NCBI GenBank assembly: GCA_003551785.1
Contig: PUNP01000747.1
Location: 1 to 6,363 of the forward strand
DNA length: 6,363 bases
Source: Candidatus Brocadiaceae bacterium
GTDB taxonomy: Bacteria; Planctomycetota; Brocadiia; SM23-32
Direction: 5' to 3'
Within the stretch, counting starts at the first letter, position 1, and each line of letters starts with the position of its first letter. Below the pieces are notes generated by a model. That model was not told the DNA's origin, searched no databases, and saw only the letters and a program-made list of their open reading frames with translations. The position numbers were made by a program, and so were the translations under genes. Shown in pieces: positions 1 through 4,596 of the stretch.

Positions 1-214
1 AGATGCCTGTCATACATTGCATGCATCCCTGGGTACGCTTTGGACAGGCAAGATGCCTGTCATACATTGCATGCATCCCTGGGTACGCTTTGGACAGGCA
101 AGATGCCTGTCATACATTGCACGCATCCCTGGGTGCTTTGGACAGGCAAGATGCCTGTCATACATTGCACGCATCCCTGGGTGCTTTGGACAGGCAGGAT
201 GCCTGTCATACATT
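1..214. repeat. Tandem repeat array (50/48-bp units) with a palindrome at each junction
   Basis: Four full units are seen: 1-50 and 51-100 (50 bp, identical to each other), then 101-148 and 149-196 (48 bp, identical to each other). A partial fifth unit lies at 197-214. The 48-bp type differs by loss of two bases (gggtacgc becomes gggtgc) and one T to C change (gcatgcatcc becomes gcacgcatcc), so the array reads A-A-B-B. Every junction forms the 19-nt palindrome GACAGGCAAGATGCCTGTC, with 8-bp perfect arms and a 3-nt loop, at 43-61, 93-111, 141-159 and 189-207. The last copy has loop GGA instead of AGA. The window starts inside such a palindrome, so the array extends to the left. Similar ACAGGC-AGA-GCCTGT palindromes are, as I recall, dispersed in many copies in some cyanobacterial and PVC genomes. 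The short open frames through it are repeat artefacts. Confidence 0.95.
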
Positions 215-396
215 TTGCCTGCACTTTTCGGCCACGTTCCTGGCGGTCATTGGGCACAGGATACGGTGGTGATTTTACGGGATTCACTGAGTACTTACAA
301 GGACTACCGCCTACCGACCAGCGACTAACGGCAGGTTTTTTTATCTCGGTGCATGGTACGGTACTGCCAGGCTGCACCCGATTATCGTAGTTTTTT
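215..396. other. Non-coding stretch downstream of the sigma-54 regulator
   Basis: I see no credible gene here. A short inverted repeat, GGTGCA (348-353) with TGCACC (373-378), encloses a 19-nt loop. On the minus strand, which is the 3' side of the regulator, an A-rich stretch and no U-tract follows it, so it is not a normal intrinsic terminator. T-runs at 336-342 and 391-398 are on the plus strand. A second weak pairing is CGGTGGT (264-270) with ACTACCG (303-309). Blocks of this region resemble the other intergenic region near 2525-2561 (see findings). Confidence 0.6.
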
Positions 397-2373
397 TTAA
401 TTGCGTGGTGTGGGATATATTCCGTATTTTTCCAGCTTACGGTAAAGTGTTTTTCTGCTGATACCGAGTTCTTTAGCGGCAGCGGACTTATTCCCGTCGT
501 TGCGTTTCAGTGTTTCGTCAATCATATACTGTTCAATTTGCAGGAGTCCGCCTTGAGCCTTTTCATTTCTTATCACGTCCGGTTCATTGTTCTCGCTGGT
601 CACATGCTTCAGTTCCGCAGGCAGATGTTTGACGTGGATTTTATTCCCGTCACAGAGGGCGAAGCCGAGTCGTAAGACATTTTCCAGTTCGCGCACATTT
701 CCGGGAAAATCATAACTGAGGAGAGCGGCCATTGCTTCGCCTGACAGTCCGGAAACGTTCCTTTCATGGAGTGCATTGAATCGTTCGATAAAGTGTTTGA
801 CCAGCAGCGGAATATCTTCTTTTCGTTTACGCAGCGGTGGCAGTTCGATTCGCATAACGTTCAAACGGTAGAAGAGGTCCTCTCGAAACATATTATTACT
901 GACGAGTTCAGGTAGATTTTTATTGGTAGCGGCAACAACGCGTACATCTGCTTCTTCGGTAGTCGTTCCGCCGACGGGTTCGTAGGAGCCGTCTTGCAGC
1001 ACGCGCAGCAGTTTGACCTGCACTGTCGGGGGCATCTCGCCGATTTCATCCAGAAAGATAGTTCCGCCGTGGGCGAGCGCGAAACGTCCGGGCTTATCTC
1101 TCTTCGCATCTGTAAATGCCCCGGCCTTATACCCGAACAATTCGGATTCCAGCAGGTTTTCCGGCAGCGCACCGCAATTGACGCAGACGAAGGGTTTTCC
1201 TTTGCGGGGGCTCAGGTTATGTATTGCGCGCGCAATCAGTTCCTTCCCGGTGCCGGTCTCTCCCTCGACAATGACGCTGATATCATCGTAGGCGATATCA
1301 GGCAGAAGGGCAAAGATATCCTGCATTCTATTATTTCGGCTGACAATATTCTCGAATACGTCTTTTCCTTCTATTTCCTTCCGGAGCTGTTGACTTTGCC
1401 TTTCCGTATAAAGTTTATAGTGCACATCTGCCAGGACGTTGGCAACGACATGCAGATAGCCAATATCCTCATCGCACCAGTGCTTCGTATTCACGCCTCT
1501 GTCGAAACCCAAGGCCCCTATTGTACCGTTTTGTGTAATAATCGGAAGGTGAAAAAATGATTTGATGGAAAGTTCAGTGAAAAAATCCTGTTCTTTTGAA
1601 GCTTCAGTCGGCATATCCTGCGTGTCAGGAACATCAATTTCCTGCCCGTTGGCGAGCTGTTTCGTCCACCAGGTAAGGGTTTTTGGGCTCATATCGGGCA
1701 GGCTCGACTTTGTGGATTTAACTCCGGTCGCACACCATTCGTAAGAATTTTCTATTTCCATTCCGTCACCGGAAAAGATAAGAAGGTAACTGCGATCGAC
1801 GTGGAGGAACTCTCCTAAAGTGCGCAGGGTGTATAGAATATTGTCATCATAGTTTGCAACTCCGGACTTTACAAAGCGGGAGGAGATATCGGCGACTCTT
1901 TTACTCAAATCAAGTTGGTGGCGGAGCTTTTGTCCCCAACGGTTCAATAGCTTCTCTCTTTCGTGCTGTTCTGAAATCCATTGAATAAAGGCCCAGGTCA
2001 GCAGCAGCAGGCTGATTAGTTTGGCGGTATCACCCAGCAAACCGGTCATGATCGAAGGTGTGGCGAGGAAGTATTCGCTTATTGATGCGGTTGAGTAGAT
2101 AAAGAGGAAACCAATCCCCATCGTAATCAGCAGGAGGGCCCTGCTATTAAAATAGTCTTCCCATGTTTCTGGGCTGAAGACAAGGAAAGCCAACCCTGAA
2201 CCGATGAATAGCGTGAAAAGGCTGCTTAAAAGCAAATTCAGACTGAACGTTGATTCAGAGACGACCGGGTGAAAATTCAAAAGCAAGGCGCTGGAAAGAG
2301 TACCTAAGAGCAGAAAAACCAGCGCCGAAAAACGGATAGAGTGAAACAAACTTTTTCTTTGAATTATCTTCAT
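397..2373 (-). CDS. Membrane-anchored sigma-54-dependent transcriptional activator (GAF, AAA+, Fis-type HTH)
   Basis: This 658-residue protein should activate transcription by sigma-54 RNA polymerase, using ATP hydrolysis. In order it has four hydrophobic segments (about 13-33, 45-67, 79-98, 113-133), a coiled linker, a GAF-like sensor region (about 176-320), an AAA+ domain (about 341-585) and a Fis-type helix-turn-helix at the C-terminus (about 627-652, with GISRKTLYRKL). Visible AAA+ motifs are Walker A GETGTGKE (371-378), the sigma-54 contact loop as GAFTDA (418-423) instead of GAFTGA, Walker B FLDEIGEM (440-447), sensor I AATN (481-484), the arginine-finger region FREDLFYRL (496-504) and sensor II PGNVRELEN (557-565). 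There is no receiver domain, so it is not a classical response regulator; a ligand or membrane signal is likelier. An in-frame TAA at 2380-2382 rules out any upstream start. The ATG at 2371-2373 has no Shine-Dalgarno of its own but overlaps the stop of a mini-ORF. Its targets are unknown; the operon just upstream is a possibility. Confidence 0.93.
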   Translation of the reverse strand: MKIIQRKSLFHSIRFSALVFLLLGTLSSALLLNFHPVVSESTFSLNLLLSSLFTLFIGSGLAFLVFSPETWEDYFNSRALLLITMGIGFLFIYSTASISEYFLATPSIMTGLLGDTAKLISLLLLTWAFIQWISEQHEREKLLNRWGQKLRHQLDLSKRVADISSRFVKSGVANYDDNILYTLRTLGEFLHVDRSYLLIFSGDGMEIENSYEWCATGVKSTKSSLPDMSPKTLTWWTKQLANGQEIDVPDTQDMPTEASKEQDFFTELSIKSFFHLPIITQNGTIGALGFDRGVNTKHWCDEDIGYLHVVANVLADVHYKLYTERQSQQLRKEIEGKDVFENIVSRNNRMQDIFALLPDIAYDDISVIVEGETGTGKELIARAIHNLSPRKGKPFVCVNCGALPENLLESELFGYKAGAFTDAKRDKPGRFALAHGGTIFLDEIGEMPPTVQVKLLRVLQDGSYEPVGGTTTEEADVRVVAATNKNLPELVSNNMFREDLFYRLNVMRIELPPLRKRKEDIPLLVKHFIERFNALHERNVSGLSGEAMAALLSYDFPGNVRELENVLRLGFALCDGNKIHVKHLPAELKHVTSENNEPDVIRNEKAQGGLLQIEQYMIDETLKRNDGNKSAAAKELGISRKTLYRKLEKYGIYPTPRN

Positions 2374-2396
2374 GGCGTGTTATTGGAGTTTTTCAT
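2370..2396 (-). CDS. Possible 8-codon leader ORF coupled to the sigma-54 regulator
   Basis: ATG at 2394-2396 opens an 8-codon frame, MKNSNNTP, that ends in TGA at 2370-2372. The stop shares ATGA (2373-2370) with the start of the 658-residue regulator, the usual 4-nt overlap of translationally coupled genes. It has the only good Shine-Dalgarno in the area (GAAGGAG at 2407-2401, 4 nt before the ATG), while the regulator start has none. I infer that ribosomes load here and re-initiate on the regulator. The peptide sequence itself suggests no function. A sequencing frameshift that splits one longer N-terminus is a less likely alternative, since the regulator starts well with its own hydrophobic N-terminus. 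Confidence 0.45.
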   Translation of the reverse strand: MKNSNNTP

Positions 2397-2442
2397 GGCT
2401 CTCCTTCAACTTTGCGGATAAAGTAAGCAGAAATACTCCAAT
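2382..2442 (-). repeat. Inverted repeat enclosing the leader Shine-Dalgarno
   Basis: On the minus strand ATTGGAGT (2442-2435) is perfectly complementary to ACTCCAAT (2389-2382). The 45-nt loop contains GAAGGAG and the leader ATG, and the 3' arm lies within leader codons 3-5 (AAC TCC AAT). The stem could therefore influence initiation on the leader. It is only 8 bp with a long loop, so it may be weak or coincidental. Confidence 0.4.
2401..2407 (-). promoter_or_regulatory. Shine-Dalgarno sequence of the leader ORF
   Basis: On the minus strand GAAGGAG lies 4 nt before the ATG at 2396-2394. It is 27 nt from the ATG of the regulator, too far to serve that start directly. This is why the regulator is best explained as translated by coupling to the mini-ORF. 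Confidence 0.6.
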
Positions 2443-2472
2443 TTTTCTTTGCAAATAAATAACTTATGACTC

Positions 2473-2519
2473 AAAAAAAGGTGTAAGATGTCATCGATAG
2501 TGTCAACTCATCAACACCG
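2473..2519 (-). terminator. Terminator-like stem-loop with U7, between the platform gene and the regulator
   Basis: Read on the minus strand, GGTGT-T-GATG (2518-2509) can pair with CATC-TT-ACACC (2490-2480). This gives 9 base pairs with a small internal bulge, an 18-nt loop, and TTTTTTT (2479-2473) directly after. That is intrinsic terminator geometry. It may simply end the operon upstream. Because its 5' arm can instead pair with an earlier sequence (2540-2530), it may also be an attenuator. The large loop lowers confidence. Confidence 0.5.
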
Positions 2520-2540
2520 GTACGGGGCACGGTGGTGATG
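2509..2540 (-). promoter_or_regulatory. Alternative hairpin overlapping the terminator arm (antiterminator-like)
   Basis: On the minus strand CATCACCACCG (2540-2530) pairs with CGGTGTTGATG (2519-2509): 11 positions with one mismatch, around a 10-nt loop (2529-2520). AGTG (2499-2502) and CACT (2542-2545), as read on the plus strand, could extend it outside an internal loop. Its 3' arm is the same sequence that makes the 5' arm of the U7 stem-loop, so the two structures exclude each other. No known riboswitch consensus was recognised. Confidence 0.45.
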
Positions 2541-2554
2541 TCACTATGCTCACT

Positions 2555-2587
2555 AAGGACTTTATTTCATTGTAATGAAAAGTCCTT
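2555..2587. repeat. AT-rich hairpin just downstream of the platform gene
   Basis: AAGGACTTT (2555-2563) pairs with AAAGTCCTT (2579-2587). After a 3-nt bulge on the left, TCATT (2567-2571) continues against AATGA (2574-2578). It lies 22 nt after the stop of the PilC/GspF-family gene. No U-run follows on either strand, so it is better read as a 3'-end structure that might stabilise the mRNA than as an intrinsic terminator. Confidence 0.5.
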
Positions 2588-2609
2588 CATGATTTCAATT
2601 ATGATGGGT

Positions 2610-3842
2610 TCACATAGCCGTAGCGAGTTGGAATATGGGCAGATAAACGGCCAAAATTACTACGGCCACGACCCCGCCAAGCAAACCGAGCAGAAGGGGT
2701 TCAAGCAGGGATAATACCGAGTCAATACTTGTGGAGGCTTCTCGTGTAAAGTGTTGAGATACTCTTTCCAGCATTTCCGAGAGGCTGCCGGTTGATTCTC
2801 CGGCGGCGGTCATCCGGATGAGCATTTGCGGGAAGAAAGGCCGGCCTTTCATCTCATCAGATAGCGTAGCGCCCCGTACAATATTGTCCCTGATATCTTC
2901 AATATTATGTTGAAAGACCCAGTTGCCACTAATTTCGCCGGTGAGGTTTAATGATTCAACGACCGGTATCCCGCTGTCTATCAATAGCCCTAACGAGCGT
3001 GAGAGCCGTGCAACAACTATTTTTTGTGCCATCGGCCCCACTACAGGGACTTTTAATATCAGTGTATCGAAAAATTGCCTCCCCCGTTCAGTTCGTTTAA
3101 AAGAGATTATTCCAATAGTTAATGCGATTACCCCCACGAGAATAAAGTGAATATTGCCACCCAATGCGCGGCTGAACCCCATCACTAATTCAGTTATAAC
3201 CGGCATATCGGCGTCCAAATCGGCAAAAATAGTTTCGAATCTGGGCAAAATGAAAATAAAAAGTCCACCGACCGCCAGAATGAAGAAACCGAGGATAAAC
3301 AGGGGGTAGCTTGTGCCGGCTTTAATTTTTCTGCGCAGCTCAACTTGGGTGTCGAGATAGTCGGCGAGGTCAGTTAATATTTTGGCCATATGGCCGCTCT
3401 CCTCACCTGCATGCACCATCGCTATGATCAACTTACTGAAAACTTTGGGGTACTTGCTCATGGACTCGGAGAGCGATGCTCCTTCTCTTATCTCAGCCGC
3501 GATATTGGATAAGATTTCCTTCAGCCTCGGGTTTTCTGCTTGTGCTCCAACGTCAGCTAAAGAATCGACAATAGGCAGCCCGCCGCCGAGCATTGTCGAG
3601 AGCATCCGGAAAACAACCGCCAGTTCGTCAAGTTTAACCTTCTTTTGAAAAAATCCTCCGTCTTTATTTTCATCTTTTTTTTTCTTTTTCTTTTTATTTC
3701 CGGAACTTAATTCTTCTAAAGAAATAGGGATAGCCCCTTTACCGCGGATTTGTGATATGATTTCAGAACGCGAGCCACCTTCCATCCTTTCAGTTTTAGT
3801 ACTGCCGTCAGCATCCTTATATTTTACAAAGAATCGAGCCAT
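2610..3842 (-). CDS. Type II secretion / type IV pilus inner-membrane platform protein (PilC/GspF family)
   Basis: This 410-residue polytopic protein belongs to the T2SF family. Such proteins form the inner-membrane platform that couples a cytoplasmic ATPase to pilin or pseudopilin assembly. Length is normal. Two repeated T2SF halves are visible (about 72-195 and 275-397), each with the hallmark motif, AGEESGHM (145-152) and AGESTGSL (347-354). Each half also has a helix of similar type, MLSTMLGGGLPIVDSL and SLGLLIDSGIPVVESL. Membrane segments are about 178-200, 231-248 and 376-402, with the C-terminus YLPIFQLATAM typical of the family. The N-terminal domain (1-45) is followed by a run of seven lysines (50-56) in a charged linker. 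The start is 15 nt after the preceding stop with a weak GGA upstream. The partner ATPase, pilins and secretin are not in the window, so PilC and GspF cannot be told apart. Confidence 0.93.
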   Translation of the reverse strand: MARFFVKYKDADGSTKTERMEGGSRSEIISQIRGKGAIPISLEELSSGNKKKKKKKDENKDGGFFQKKVKLDELAVVFRMLSTMLGGGLPIVDSLADVGAQAENPRLKEILSNIAAEIREGASLSESMSKYPKVFSKLIIAMVHAGEESGHMAKILTDLADYLDTQVELRRKIKAGTSYPLFILGFFILAVGGLFIFILPRFETIFADLDADMPVITELVMGFSRALGGNIHFILVGVIALTIGIISFKRTERGRQFFDTLILKVPVVGPMAQKIVVARLSRSLGLLIDSGIPVVESLNLTGEISGNWVFQHNIEDIRDNIVRGATLSDEMKGRPFFPQMLIRMTAAGESTGSLSEMLERVSQHFTREASTSIDSVLSLLEPLLLGLLGGVVAVVILAVYLPIFQLATAM

Positions 3843-3857
3843 AGTTTTCCATTAGAA

Positions 3858-4061
3858 TTATTGATTAGTTTTTTTTAAGAGCTTCTGGACTTCCCCAATA
3901 ATATCAGAGCAGGTTGAAGCACGGTCATAAAGTCGGGAGAATTCTTCCTGTAGTAAGGGGTCTTTTATCTCGTAAGCGAGTTGCTGGTAGTTCATCTCCG
4001 CCTCTTGCTCCAGTTTTTTGATATTATTAAGGTAGCCTTTGATGAATTCTTCGTTAATCAT
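3858..4061 (-). CDS. Small helical protein of unknown function (67 residues)
   Basis: I do not recognise this gene. The protein is acidic and predicted by eye as two long helices (about 4-32 and 36-64) separated by an Asp-Pro at 34-35. The pattern EAEMNYQQLAYEIKDPLLQEEF loosely recalls one helical hairpin of a ferritin-like/rubrerythrin fold, but the ExxH metal ligands expected in the second helix are absent (RASTCSD instead), so metal binding is not supported. It has no signal peptide or membrane segment and should be cytoplasmic. It overlaps the end of the 180-residue gene by 8 nt, has GGAG about 10 nt before the ATG, and precedes the platform gene by 15 nt. It probably acts with those neighbours, for example as a small adaptor or chaperone, though that is inference. 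Confidence 0.75.
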   Translation of the reverse strand: MINEEFIKGYLNNIKKLEQEAEMNYQQLAYEIKDPLLQEEFSRLYDRASTCSDIIGEVQKLLKKTNQ

Positions 4062-4596
4062 TATCGCACTTCTCCATATGAACTGAGTTGAGTCTTTCGA
4101 TCATATCGTAAAGTATCAGGCTTCTTCTTTTGCTTTCATTAATCAGTTTTATAAGCAAATCCTGAACTTTCAAAATATTTTCCTTTGGTACACCACTTCG
4201 CAAGGAAAGAGCTTTTTGGTGTTCAGCAGCGACTTCAATAGCGTTTTCGATGCTGAGAATTTGTTTTAATCTTTCACACAGTTCATCCGGATCGATCGGT
4301 GAAATGAGGGTATTTTCAAGAGAATCATCGTCTTTTAAATTTTGCTCTTCTTTTTTTTGATCCGCATTATTTGTATTTTGAGAATAAAACCCCCACTCCG
4401 GTATATATTCATCTCCAGTTCCTGAACTATCGGACGGTGCTGTTGGAGAGGGGGGGGAATTTATTGTTTTTTTCTGGTCGAATTGAGCTTTTTTTACGTC
4501 TTCATAAGTAAGTGTTTTATTCTTAACCCGTCTGGCCTTTTCAGTTTCGGGATCGATAATATGCTTCAATTCACTAAATATATTTTTATTGTTCAT
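4054..4596 (-). CDS. Hypothetical protein, two-part: polar N-half and helical C-half (180 residues)
   Basis: I do not recognise this gene. The N-terminal part (1-45) is basic and probably helical. A low-complexity linker follows (46-66, with SPPSPTAPSDSSGTGDE), then a short aromatic patch (IPEWGFY, 65-71), an acidic KKEEQNLKDDD stretch and a helical C-terminal domain (about 102-175) rich in Leu, Ile and Glu. There is no signal peptide or membrane segment, so it is likely cytoplasmic. Its ATG overlaps the glycosyltransferase stop by ATGA, and GAGG lies 7 nt upstream, so translation is probably coupled. A run of eight C on the minus strand (4457-4450) sits in the Pro-rich linker and could slip. 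The layout suggests an adaptor between the glycosyltransferase and the platform protein, but nothing in the sequence proves it. Confidence 0.8.
   Translation of the reverse strand: MNNKNIFSELKHIIDPETEKARRVKNKTLTYEDVKKAQFDQKKTINSPPSPTAPSDSSGTGDEYIPEWGFYSQNTNNADQKKEEQNLKDDDSLENTLISPIDPDELCERLKQILSIENAIEVAAEHQKALSLRSGVPKENILKVQDLLIKLINESKRRSLILYDMIERLNSVHMEKCDND

Noticed and set aside
1..214. CRISPR array
   Set aside because: The whole 48-50 bp unit is repeated with no unique spacers, and no cas genes are visible.
3..390. Several overlapping open frames on both strands through the repeat array
   Set aside because: They are peptide translations of the tandem repeat in different frames, with no ribosome binding site and no family character.
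336..398. Plus-strand intrinsic terminators at the T7 and T8 runs
   Set aside because: No strong stem sits directly before either run, and no plus-strand gene ends here.
994..1560. 188-codon plus-strand open frame
   Set aside because: It is antisense to the AAA+ domain of the sigma-54 regulator, which has clear motifs; the plus frame shows none.
2501..2506. Perfect TTGACA on the minus strand as a -35 box for the regulator
   Set aside because: No acceptable -10 box lies 16-18 nt downstream, and the site is inside the terminator-like loop.
2588..2602. Ribosome binding site for a second mini-ORF (ATGAAGGAC..., 7 codons) after the platform gene
   Set aside because: There is no Shine-Dalgarno upstream, and the frame is short and lies inside the hairpin.
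2374..2609. Sigma-54 promoter (-24/-12) in front of the regulator
   Set aside because: No GG-N10-GC pattern close to the consensus was found on the minus strand in this region.
2532..2714. 60-codon plus-strand open frame over the end of the platform gene
   Set aside because: It overlaps the conserved C-terminus of the platform protein on the other strand and the hairpins, and has no Shine-Dalgarno.
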